NCBI RefSeq assembly: GCF_014649655.1
Contig: NZ_BMTL01000048.1
Location: 1 to 55,963, forward strand
DNA: 55,963 nt
From: Streptomyces humidus
GTDB lineage: Bacteria > Actinomycetota > Actinomycetes > Streptomycetales > Streptomycetaceae
Direction: 5' to 3'
Made by a program: the position numbers and the translations under genes. Positions 1 through 7,212 of the stretch are shown here, in pieces. Under the pieces are notes generated by a model. That model searched no databases. It saw only the letters and a program-made list of their open reading frames with translations, and was not told the DNA's origin. The stretch's first letter is position 1. Each line of letters opens with the position of its first letter.

Positions 1-197
1 TTTCCGACTCTATCAGATCTTTTTCCGATCCGATTTCCTCGGTGCTTTCCAGGTTCCCGCTTTTGCTTCGCGGTTTCCCTTTCCGGCGGTTCCGACTTTA
101 TCAGAAGTTCTGAGTCGGATTTCCCGGCCCCTCCTGGGAGCAGTCCCGACGCACGAGGCGTCCGGCCTTCCCGCTCGGGCGGAGCCGTAAACGTACT

Positions 198-237
198 GGA
201 GCGGGGCTCCCCGATGCAAATCGGGGAGCCCCGCTCC
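198..237 (-). terminator. Strong hairpin terminator downstream of rnj
   Basis: A perfect 18-bp inverted repeat (198-215 pairing with 220-237) with a 4-nt GCAA loop lies about 30 bp past the rnj stop codon. It has no long T tract, which is normal for Streptomyces terminators. It could also stop transcripts coming from the left edge. I see no supportable gene in positions 1-197. Confidence 0.8.
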
Positions 238-268
238 GGGTTCACGCGTACGGCGGGCCGTGCGGCGG

Positions 269-1954
269 TCAGACCTCGACCACGACCGGCAGGATCATCG
301 GCCTGCGGCGATACGTGTCGGAGACCCACTTGCCCAGTGTGCGGCGGATGAGCTGCTGCATCTGATGTGGCTCCACGACACCGTCCTGCGCCGAGCGTTC
401 CAGGACCTCTGCGATCTTCGGGGTGACCGCGGAGAAGGCCGAGTCCTCGATGCCCGAGCCGCGGGCCTGGATGTGCGGACCTCCGGTGATCTTTCCGGTG
501 GAGGAGTCCACGACGACGAAGACCGAGATGATGCCCTCGTCGCCCAGGATCTTCCGGTCCTTCAGGGCCGGCTCGCCCACGTCGCCGACCGAGAGGCCGT
601 CGACGTAGACGTAGCCCGCCTGGACCTTGCCGGAGATCTTGGCCTTGCCCTCGACGAGGTCGACGACCACGCCGTCCTCGGCGATGACGATGCGGTCGTG
701 CGGGACGCCCGTCAGGGCTCCCAGCTCGGCGTTGGCGCGCAGATGACGCCATTCGCCGTGGACCGGCATCAGGTTCTTCGGGCGGCAGATGTTGTAGAAG
801 TACAGGAGCTCGCCCGCCGACGCGTGGCCCGAGACGTGCACCTTGGCGTTGCCCTTGTGGACGACGTTCGCGCCCCAGCGGGTCAGGCCGTTGATCACGC
901 GGTAGACCGCGTTCTCGTTGCCGGGGATGAGCGAGGACGCCAGGATCACCGTGTCGCCGGGGACGATGCGGATCTGGTGGTCGCGGTTGGCCATGCGGGA
1001 CAGGGCCGCCATCGGTTCGCCCTGGGACCCCGTACAGACGAGGACCACCTCGTGGTCGGGGAGGTCGTCGAGCGTCTTGACGTCCACGACCAGGCCCGGA
1101 GGCACCTTCAGATAGCCGAGGTCGCGGGCGATGCCCATGTTGCGGACCATCGAGCGGCCCACGAAGGCGACGCGTCGGCCGTACTCGTGCGCGGTGTCGA
1201 GGATCTGCTGGATGCGGTGGACGTGGCTGGCGAAGCTGGCCACGATGATCCGCTTGCGGGCGTTGCCGAAGACCGTGCGCAGGACGTTGGAGATGTCCCG
1301 CTCGGGGGGCACGAAGCCGGGAACCTCGGCGTTCGTCGAGTCGGAGAGGAGGAGGTCGATGCCCTCCTCGCTCAGCCGTGCGAACGCGTGCAGGTCGGTG
1401 AGACGGCCGTCCAGCGGGAGCTGGTCCATCTTGAAGTCGCCCGTGTGGACCGCCATGCCGGCCGGTGTGCGGATGGCGACCGCCAGCGCGTCCGGGATGG
1501 AGTGGTTGACGGCGATGAACTCGCAGTCGAACGGGCCGATGCGCTCTCGGTGTCCCTCCGCCACCTCAAGGGTGTAGGGACGGATCCGGTGCTCCTGAAG
1601 CTTGGCCTCGATCAGCGCGAGGGTCAGCTTGGAACCGATCAGCGGGATGTCCGGCTTCTCCCGCAGGAGGTAGGGGACGGCGCCGATGTGGTCCTCGTGG
1701 CCATGAGTGAGGACGATGCCCTCGATGTCGTCGAGGCGGTTCCTGATGGACGTGAAGTCCGGCAGGATCAGGTCGATTCCGGGCTGCTCCTCCTCGGGGA
1801 AGAGCACTCCGCAGTCGACGATCAACAGGCGGCCGCCGTATTCGAAGACCGTCATGTTCCGGCCGATCTCACCGAGACCGCCGAGCGGGGTGACCCGCAG
1901 GCCGCCCTCCGGGAGCGGCGGGGGCGGGGCGAGTTGCGGATGCGGATGGCTCAA
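269..1954 (-). CDS. rnj: Ribonuclease J
   Basis: Metallo-beta-lactamase-fold ribonuclease (beta-CASP family) with endo- and 5'-to-3' exonuclease activity in mRNA decay and rRNA maturation. The protein is 561 residues if it starts at the TTG at 1954, which has a GAGGAG ribosome site just upstream; an in-frame ATG at 1981 lacks one. The zinc-binding HGHEDH motif is at residues 84-89, and a C-terminal HASAGE-type motif of the beta-CASP domain is present. It is the last gene of the dapA-rnj minus-strand run and is followed by a strong hairpin. The family call is very secure; the start choice is an inference from the ribosome site and usual Streptomyces length. Confidence 0.95.
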   Translation of the reverse strand: MSHPHPQLAPPPPLPEGGLRVTPLGGLGEIGRNMTVFEYGGRLLIVDCGVLFPEEEQPGIDLILPDFTSIRNRLDDIEGIVLTHGHEDHIGAVPYLLREKPDIPLIGSKLTLALIEAKLQEHRIRPYTLEVAEGHRERIGPFDCEFIAVNHSIPDALAVAIRTPAGMAVHTGDFKMDQLPLDGRLTDLHAFARLSEEGIDLLLSDSTNAEVPGFVPPERDISNVLRTVFGNARKRIIVASFASHVHRIQQILDTAHEYGRRVAFVGRSMVRNMGIARDLGYLKVPPGLVVDVKTLDDLPDHEVVLVCTGSQGEPMAALSRMANRDHQIRIVPGDTVILASSLIPGNENAVYRVINGLTRWGANVVHKGNAKVHVSGHASAGELLYFYNICRPKNLMPVHGEWRHLRANAELGALTGVPHDRIVIAEDGVVVDLVEGKAKISGKVQAGYVYVDGLSVGDVGEPALKDRKILGDEGIISVFVVVDSSTGKITGGPHIQARGSGIEDSAFSAVTPKIAEVLERSAQDGVVEPHQMQQLIRRTLGKWVSDTYRRRPMILPVVVEV

Positions 1955-2082
1955 AAGACTCTCCTCAAACACGCGCGCCACGTACCGGTGGGCACGTGGC
2001 GCGCATGACGTTCGTGCAGAAGCAGTTGTCGTTGTGGGTTGCAGGCACCGGTGGCCTGCCTATTCAGTTGTGAAGTCCGTTG

Positions 2083-2982
2083 TCAGAGCTGTACCCCGCC
2101 CGCAGCAAGATCGATCTTGAGCTGCTCGATCTCTTCGGGCGAGCACTCGACCATGGGCGAGCGCAGCGGTCCGGCGGGCAGGCCCTGGAGCGTGAGCGCC
2201 GCCTTGGTCGTCATGACGCCCTGGGTGCGGAACATACCCGTGTAGACGGGCAGCAGCTTCTGGTGGATCTCGGTGGCCTTCTGCACGTCGCCGGCGGTGA
2301 ACGCCTCGACGAGGGCGCGCAGGTCCGGGGTGACCACATGGCCGACCACCGAGACGAAGCCGACCGCGCCCACGGAGAGCAGCGGCAGGTTCAGCATGTC
2401 GTCGCCGGAGTACCAGGCGAGGCCGGAGCGCGCGATGGCCCAGCTCGCGCGGCCCAGGTCGCCCTTGGCGTCCTTGTTGGCGACGATCCGCGGGTGCGCG
2501 GCGAGGCGGACCAGTGTCTCGGTGCTGATCGGGACGCCGCTGCGGCCCGGGATGTCGTAGAGCATCGCCGGGAGTCCGGTGGCGTCCGCGACGGTCGTGA
2601 AGTGCCGGTACAGGCCCTCCTGCGGGGGCTTGTTGTAGTACGGGGTGACGACCAGGAGGCCGTGTGCGCCCGTCTTCTCCGCCGCTCGGGCCAGCTCGAC
2701 GCTGTGGCGGGTGTCGTTGGTGCCGACTCCCGCGACGACGTGGGCGCGGTCTCCGACGGCCTCCAGGACGGCTCGTACCAGGTCCGATTTCTCCGCGTCA
2801 CTGGTGGTGGGGGACTCGCCGGTGGTGCCGTTGACGATCAGGCCGTCGTTGCCTGCGTCCACCAGATGGGTGGCGAGCCGCTGTGCGCCGTCGAGGTCGA
2901 GTGCGCCGTCCGCCGTGAACGGCGTGACCATGGCGGTGAGGACCCGCCCGAAGGGGGTCTGCGGAGTGGAGGTCGGAGCCAT
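2083..2982 (-). CDS. dapA: 4-hydroxy-tetrahydrodipicolinate synthase
   Basis: Condenses pyruvate with aspartate semialdehyde in the diaminopimelate/lysine pathway, feeding peptidoglycan and lysine synthesis. The protein has 299 residues from MAPTS, the usual DapA length; an ATG three codons upstream (2991) is possible. Visible motifs are GTTGES near residue 55, the catalytic tyrosine in YDIPGR near residue 142, and the Schiff-base lysine in IVANKDAKGD near residue 170. Streptomyces species often carry more than one dapA paralogue, so this may be one of several. It sits between thyX and rnj. Its leader contains a promoter and a terminator-like hairpin, described separately. dapB, a later pathway gene, lies 4 kb away. 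Confidence 0.95.
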   Translation of the reverse strand: MAPTSTPQTPFGRVLTAMVTPFTADGALDLDGAQRLATHLVDAGNDGLIVNGTTGESPTTSDAEKSDLVRAVLEAVGDRAHVVAGVGTNDTRHSVELARAAEKTGAHGLLVVTPYYNKPPQEGLYRHFTTVADATGLPAMLYDIPGRSGVPISTETLVRLAAHPRIVANKDAKGDLGRASWAIARSGLAWYSGDDMLNLPLLSVGAVGFVSVVGHVVTPDLRALVEAFTAGDVQKATEIHQKLLPVYTGMFRTQGVMTTKAALTLQGLPAGPLRSPMVECSPEEIEQLKIDLAAGGVQL

Positions 2983-3044
2983 GGGTAACACGCTACTCGT
3001 TGCTCACCGCGGGGTCTGCCCACGGGGGTGCGGAACGTCATGAC

Positions 3045-3092
3045 AAAAGAGGAGCCCGGCACTGCCTGCTCGGGGGTTCAAGCAGTGCCGGG
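3045..3092 (-). terminator. Hairpin plus U-tract between thyX and dapA
   Basis: Read on the minus strand, an 11-bp perfect stem (3082-3092 pairing with 3055-3065, 16-nt loop) is followed within a few bases by a run of four T. This is the most classical rho-independent terminator in the window. It ends thyX transcripts, but it also lies inside the predicted dapA leader, downstream of the putative dapA promoter. Confidence 0.7.
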
Positions 3093-3103
3093 TCCGTTTG
3101 ATC

Positions 3104-3133
3104 AGGCTAGATGAACTTCTCTAAATGCCGCAA
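3104..3133 (-). promoter_or_regulatory. Putative vegetative promoter for dapA or a small RNA
   Basis: On the minus strand TTGCGG (3128-3133) is separated by 18 nt from TAGCCT (3104-3109), a good match to the main Streptomyces vegetative promoter pattern. Transcription would start near 3097, only a few bases before the hairpin at 3055-3092. An inverted repeat ACGGA-TGA-TCCGT at 3148-3160 lies just upstream of the -35 element and could be a regulator site. Confidence 0.45.
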
Positions 3134-3185
3134 TACGGACACTTCGCACGGATGATCCGTACATACGTCTTCCGCGCCGCGTCCC

Positions 3186-4688
3186 CTACGGGGCGATGCG
3201 GCCGTTGGCGTTGAAGGCGGCGTGGGTGAGGGGCATGAGCCTGGCCCATTCGGCCTCCATCTTCTCGCCCACCATCTCGATCTCCCGCTGCGGGAACGAG
3301 GGCACCTTCGCCAGCTCGTGCTGGGTGCGCAGGCCGAGGAAGTGCATCAGGGATCGGGCGTTGCAGGTGGCGTACATCGAGGAGAAGAGGCCGACGGGGA
3401 GAGTGGCGCGGGCGACCTCGCGGGCCACACCGGCCGCCAGCATCTTCTGGTACGCCGCATAGGACTGCCGGTAGGACTCCTCCATGGCCGTGGTGACGGC
3501 CTCCTGCTGTTCGACAGTGCCGTGAACGAACTCGTACCGGCCGGGACGCCCCTGCTGGACCAGCTTGCGGTCCTCGCCGGGAACGTAGAAGACGGGCTGG
3601 AGCTCCCGGTAGCGGCCGGACTCCTCGTTGTACGAGTTGTGCACGACGAAACCGTCCGCGACGAAGTTGTGGTGCGGCGGCGGCATGGAGATGTCGTAGG
3701 TCATTTCCTCCCCGTCGGGGACGACGGAGACGACGCTCTCCCAGCGCAGGCCGTTCCGCGGAGCCCGGCGGCGCTCCCCGTCCGGCGCGCCCTCACCGTT
3801 GGTCTTCCGCTGGTGACACGACATGCACGCCGGCCGCAGATTGGAGACGTCGAGCGCCTTGGTCAGGTCGGCTTCCACCGGGACGACGTGAACCAGTTCG
3901 AGCTCCTCGGCCTCGAACTTCTCGTCGCAGAGGTAGCAGAGGTCCATGGGCGCGATGAGATCGGCGCGCTGCTCGGCGGTCCAGATCCGGATTCCCTCGC
4001 GCAGACGGTTCGGGATGCCCGCCCGCTCGCCGGCCTCCACGCGGACCGGTCGTCCGATCCGGTCGCCGGTGCGCAGGTCGCCGGCGCGAACCCAGCCGTC
4101 GGGCGTCCACACCCGGTGGTCCGCCGTGCACCGCAGCGCCCTGTCGTCCGTTGTCGACAACTTCAGGATCGGCTTCACGCCGGACTGGAACACATCGACC
4201 ATCGCCGCCTTCTCCACCAGCCCGGTCTCCAGGTCGACGGTGTCGGCCAGCAGGTTCTGGCAGGACTTCAGCCTGCGCGTACCTCCCGTGGAGTCGGGCA
4301 CGCCGGTCTTCCAGTCGCGATGGATGTCCGCGATGCGTCTGGCCTCGGCGTTCTCACCGGTGCCCACGCTGATCATGGCGTCACCCGGAAGGCACCAGCC
4401 CACGCGGTGCCGCATGAACTCGCGGAAGACGAAGATCGGGGCGCTGATGAGGAAGGTCATCGAGTTGTGCTCGAACGGGCTGCCGTGCCGGTCCCGCATC
4501 AGGTAGTTGATCAGGCCCTTGGAGCGTTCCGGGTCCTTGCCCAGCTCCTCCAGGGACTGTTCGCCGAGGGTCGAGACGCGGGCGGCGAAGAGCACGTCCG
4601 CGTCGGACGCGGCGTGCTTGACCAGCTCGACGGTGACGTCGCTGCGGAAGGCGGGCTCGAGGTCGTCGTCGGCGGGGCTGTCGGTCAC
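3186..4688 (-). CDS. thyX: FAD-dependent thymidylate synthase ThyX with an intein
   Basis: Converts dUMP to dTMP using FAD, NADPH and methylene-tetrahydrofolate. The precursor is about 500 residues because an intein of 253 residues is embedded; the two exteins join to a ThyX of about 247 residues, the normal length. The ThyX signature (RHR followed by the NEES-RY segment) is split: RHRVGW ends the N-extein and SYNEESGRY begins the C-extein. C-terminal conserved segments such as NARSLMHFLGLR are present. A GTG at 4688 with GAAGGA upstream is preferred; an ATG at 4706 with a weaker ribosome site is the alternative. Splicing is required for activity because the insertion interrupts the catalytic motif. 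The gene is followed by an intrinsic terminator. Confidence 0.95.
   Translation of the reverse strand: MTDSPADDDLEPAFRSDVTVELVKHAASDADVLFAARVSTLGEQSLEELGKDPERSKGLINYLMRDRHGSPFEHNSMTFLISAPIFVFREFMRHRVGWCLPGDAMISVGTGENAEARRIADIHRDWKTGVPDSTGGTRRLKSCQNLLADTVDLETGLVEKAAMVDVFQSGVKPILKLSTTDDRALRCTADHRVWTPDGWVRAGDLRTGDRIGRPVRVEAGERAGIPNRLREGIRIWTAEQRADLIAPMDLCYLCDEKFEAEELELVHVVPVEADLTKALDVSNLRPACMSCHQRKTNGEGAPDGERRRAPRNGLRWESVVSVVPDGEEMTYDISMPPPHHNFVADGFVVHNSYNEESGRYRELQPVFYVPGEDRKLVQQGRPGRYEFVHGTVEQQEAVTTAMEESYRQSYAAYQKMLAAGVAREVARATLPVGLFSSMYATCNARSLMHFLGLRTQHELAKVPSFPQREIEMVGEKMEAEWARLMPLTHAAFNANGRIAP
3636..4394 (-). other. Intein (protein-splicing element) with HNH endonuclease module in ThyX
   Basis: In-frame insertion encoding 253 residues, from a cysteine in CLPGDAMISVGTG (block A) to the terminal asparagine in FVVHN, with serine as the +1 extein residue. 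Block B is visible as CTADHRVWTPDGW (TxxH motif), and block F as YDISMPPPHHNFVADG. Between them is an HNH-type homing endonuclease: a CYLC pair, LVHVVP, then NLRPACMSCHQRK, giving the His-Asn-His ligands plus a four-cysteine zinc knuckle. All splicing residues (Cys1, block B Thr/His, penultimate His, Asn, +1 Ser) are intact, so it is predicted to splice. Intein and HNH assignments are firm; whether the endonuclease is active is inferred. Confidence 0.93.
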
Positions 4689-4891
4689 GTGCGGGGGTCC
4701 TTCCATCGCGTCTTCGGAGCGGCGACAACTCTACGGGGGCCGCCGGGCCGGGCTTCCGTCGGCGTGCCGCGAAGATCCGTGCGGGACGTCTGCCGATATT
4801 GGGCACGTTTTCGGGCACCCGCTCGTCTGAACCAGTGACGAGGTCCACCTCGCAGCGTCCTCGCGACTTCTCTCAGGAGGAAGTACCCACC

Positions 4892-5128
4892 ATGTTCCGC
4901 CGGCGCGAGCCCGTACCCTTCGCCTTTCTCGCCGAAGCCGACAGGTTCCGTAGCAACGTCACTCCCCCGCCCCCCGAACGGTCCTCGGTGAGCCAGATAG
5001 CCGGGCGCTGGCTGCTGGGGCTCACCATCGTGGCCGCGCTGGTGGGCTCGCTGGTCATCGGGATGCCGGCGCTCAGCCAGAACCAGCCCCCGCAGGGACC
5101 GCAGTCACAGGCCTCCCAGGGACGCTGA
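4892..5128 (+). CDS. Small single-pass membrane protein of unknown function
   Basis: The protein has 78 residues. A strong AGGAGG ribosome site sits 8 nt upstream of the ATG at 4892; the reading frame is open further upstream but without such a signal. The N-terminal 36 residues are charged and proline-containing and would be cytoplasmic. One transmembrane helix spans about residues 40-58, followed by a short Gln/Pro/Ser-rich outside tail. I do not recognise a family. It is divergent from thyX and precedes the PH-like membrane protein gene by about 100 bp, so the two may be co-transcribed. The arrangement looks conserved in Streptomyces (recalled, not checked). Confidence 0.75.
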   Translation: MFRRREPVPFAFLAEADRFRSNVTPPPPERSSVSQIAGRWLLGLTIVAALVGSLVIGMPALSQNQPPQGPQSQASQGR

Positions 5129-5229
5129 GCACCACGCCGACGCCATCCGGCCCCCGAATGTGGTGAGCCGGGACACAGCCGGATAGCCTCACCGGGCACA
5201 GCCCACGCATGGACGAGTGAGGACCAGCC

Positions 5230-5781
5230 GTGCCCCTGCCCTTCCTGACGGCCGACCGCGCATTCGAGGCGGCGGACGACGTCGCCCTGCCCTTCGACGA
5301 TCGCGAGCGCTGGCGACGCCCCTACCGGCCCGGGCCCTGGCGGGTCGGTGCGGCCGCGTTGGCGCTGCTGCTCGCCTCGTACGTGCTGTTCGCGGCCGTC
5401 ATCATCGCGTTGACCGGATCGGTGTCCGAGGCGGGCGCGGTCTTCGGCTGCTCGCTGGTCGTGATCGCCGCCGCCCTGCGGCTGCTGCGGGTGGGAGTGT
5501 GGGTGAGCGACCGCGGGCTGCGCCATGTGAGCTTCCTCCGTACGCGCACGCTGCCGTGGGAGCGGGTCCTCGCCGTGCGGACCGCCCAGCAGCCGGTGCG
5601 CTGGCTCGGGCTGCCGCGCACGGTCCAGGGCGAGGCGCTGACCCTGGTCCGGAGGGAGCGGCCCGCCGAGGCGACGCCGCTGCTGACCACGCACGGGGCG
5701 GACTTCCTGGCGCGCCCCGAGGCGTTCGACCGGGCGGCCGACGCCGTCGAGGCGTGGGCGTCGGAGAACCGGCGCGGCTGA
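5230..5781 (+). CDS. PH-like domain membrane protein
   Basis: The protein has 183 residues and starts at a GTG. Two transmembrane helices are visible at about residues 38-61 and 66-86. A bacterial PH-like domain follows: WVSDRGLRHVSFLRTRTLPWERVLAV is the typical segment in which a ligand-like loop precedes a tryptophan-containing turn. An Asp/Glu-rich helix ends the protein. Such proteins are common in actinobacteria with no established role; membrane-associated scaffolding is a guess. A bidirectional hairpin terminator follows directly. Confidence 0.75.
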   Translation: MPLPFLTADRAFEAADDVALPFDDRERWRRPYRPGPWRVGAAALALLLASYVLFAAVIIALTGSVSEAGAVFGCSLVVIAAALRLLRVGVWVSDRGLRHVSFLRTRTLPWERVLAVRTAQQPVRWLGLPRTVQGEALTLVRRERPAEATPLLTTHGADFLARPEAFDRAADAVEAWASENRRG

Positions 5782-5790
5782 GTCCGCAGG

Positions 5791-5840
5791 CATACGGAAG
5801 GGGCCTGCCCGCGGTGTCGCGGGCAGGCCCCTTCCGTATG
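5791..5840. terminator. Bidirectional hairpin terminator
   Basis: Perfect 22-bp inverted repeat (5791-5812 with 5819-5840) and a 6-nt loop, placed between two convergent genes ending at 5781 (plus) and 5902 (minus). Being perfectly paired, it can serve both directions. Confidence 0.85.
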
Positions 5841-5901
5841 CCCGAGCCTGTGCTTGCGCTTGCGCCCCGCCGTTCGTGGCGGCTCCGTGTGCCCGGCCGG
5901 C

Positions 5902-6357
5902 TCAGGCGGCCTGGACCGGCTTGCCGTCGTGGAGGGCGATCGCGCGCTGCATCGCCTTGCGGGCCCGTGGGGTGTCGCGGGCGTCGTGGTAGGCGACGGC
6001 GAGACGGAACCAGGTCCGCCAGTCCGCGGGAGCGGCCTCGGTCTCCGCCTTGCGTCTGGCGAAGACCTCGTCGGCCGAGTCGCGGTCCACGCGGCCGCCG
6101 GGGGTGCGCTTCAGCTCGTCGACGGGCAGGCCGCCCTCGGCGTCCAGTTCGGCGGCCAGGGCGTTGGCCCTGCGCACGAACTGGGTGTTCTTCCACAGGA
6201 ACCAGACGCCGATGACCGGCAGGATCAGCACCGCCACACCGAAGGTGACGGTCAGGAGCGTGCCGGACTGGATGAGCATGACGCCGCGGCTGCCGACCAG
6301 GACGAAGTAGAAGACGAGGACGGCGGCCGTGAGGGCGTAGGAGATCTTCGCGCGCAT
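5902..6357 (-). CDS. Membrane protein with a TPR-like C-terminus
   Basis: The protein has 151 residues. Two hydrophobic helices lie at about residues 5-25 and 32-54, followed by a basic turn and a soluble domain of about 90 residues. The end of that domain (DWRTWFRLAVAYHDARDTPRARKAM) reads as a single TPR-like helix pair. Function is unknown. It lies 12 bp downstream of dapB on the same strand and is probably the last gene of the rpsO-pnp-peptidase-dapB run, ending at the strong hairpin at 5791-5840. Confidence 0.75.
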   Translation of the reverse strand: MRAKISYALTAAVLVFYFVLVGSRGVMLIQSGTLLTVTFGVAVLILPVIGVWFLWKNTQFVRRANALAAELDAEGGLPVDELKRTPGGRVDRDSADEVFARRKAETEAAPADWRTWFRLAVAYHDARDTPRARKAMQRAIALHDGKPVQAA

Positions 6358-6369
6358 GACGTAGGGGGC

Positions 6370-7122
6370 TCAGTTCAGGTCGAGGAAGTGTTCCAGCCCG
6401 AAGGTGAGGCCGGGCGTCGAGACCACCTTGCGGGCGCCGAGCAGGATGCCCGGCATGAAGCTGCTGTGGTGGAGGGAATCGTGGCGGACGGTGAGGGTCT
6501 CGCCCTCGCCGCCCAGCAGGACCTCCTGGTGGGCCAGCAGTCCGCGCAGCCGGACGGCGTGGACGGGGATACCGTCCACGTTCGCGCCGCGCGCGCCGTC
6601 CAGTCCCGTCTCGGTGGCGTCCGGCGCCGGGGCGGTGCCGGCGTTGCGGCGGGCCTCGGCGATGAGCTGGGCGGTGCGGGTGGCGGTGCCGGAGGGGGCG
6701 TCCACCTTCTTCGGGTGGTGCAGCTCCACGACCTCGACGGACTCGAAGTAGGGCGCGGCGATCTGCGCGAACTTCATGGTGAGGACGGCCCCGATGGAGA
6801 AGTTGGGGGCGATGAGCACGCCCGTCCCGGGGGACGCGGCCAGCCAGCCGTTCAGCCGCGCGAGGCGTTCGTCGGTCCAGCCGGTGGTGCCGACCACGGC
6901 GTGGATGCCGTGCCCCACGCAGAACTCGAGGTTGTCCATGACCGAGGCGGGAGTGGTCAGCTCGACGGCGACCTGGGCGCCGGTCTCCGTGAGCGTCTCC
7001 AGCTTGTCGCCGCGGCCGAGGGCGGCCACCAGTTCCATGTCCTCGGCGGCCTCGACCGCCCGTACCGCCTCGGAGCCGATCCGGCCGTTGGCGCCGAGGA
7101 CGGCCACGCGCAGCTTGCTCAT
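6370..7122 (-). CDS. dapB: 4-hydroxy-tetrahydrodipicolinate reductase
   Basis: Reduces the DapA product with NAD(P)H in the diaminopimelate/lysine pathway. The protein has 250 residues, the family length. The N-terminal dinucleotide-binding loop is GANGRIG at residues 10-16. The catalytic and substrate motif HHPKKVDAPSGTA begins at residue 135 and carries the catalytic histidine and lysine. It follows the M16 peptidase gene by 90 bp; that gap holds four tandem 13-bp repeats. The identification is secure. Confidence 0.97.
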   Translation of the reverse strand: MSKLRVAVLGANGRIGSEAVRAVEAAEDMELVAALGRGDKLETLTETGAQVAVELTTPASVMDNLEFCVGHGIHAVVGTTGWTDERLARLNGWLAASPGTGVLIAPNFSIGAVLTMKFAQIAAPYFESVEVVELHHPKKVDAPSGTATRTAQLIAEARRNAGTAPAPDATETGLDGARGANVDGIPVHAVRLRGLLAHQEVLLGGEGETLTVRHDSLHHSSFMPGILLGARKVVSTPGLTFGLEHFLDLN

Positions 7123-7135
7123 CTCTGTGCTTCCT

Positions 7136-7187
7136 TACCGAAGATGCTTGCCGAAGGTGCCTACCGGAGGTGCTTACCGGAGGTGTG
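7136..7187. repeat. Four tandem 13-bp repeats upstream of dapB
   Basis: Four head-to-tail units of 13 bp (7136-7148, 7149-7161, 7162-7174, 7175-7187) related to TACCGGAGGTGCT. The two right-hand copies differ only at their ends. The array starts 14 bp from the dapB start codon, so it forms part of the dapB leader or of the intercistronic mRNA after the peptidase gene. Confidence 0.85.
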
Positions 7188-7212
7188 GGTGCTTCCCGAG
7201 GATCCGGCCCGG

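Noticed and set aside
13..219. Open frame of 68 codons on the minus strand at the left edge
   Set aside because: It overlaps the perfect terminator hairpin at 198-237, lacks Streptomyces-type third-position GC and no ribosome site is seen; treated as non-coding.
260..2008. Long open frame opposite rnj and similar long frames opposite dapA, thyX, pnp, infB and others
   Set aside because: High-GC genomes leave long open frames in other phases; their sequences are Asp/Val/Arg/Gly-rich with no family features, and the genes on the other strand are secure.
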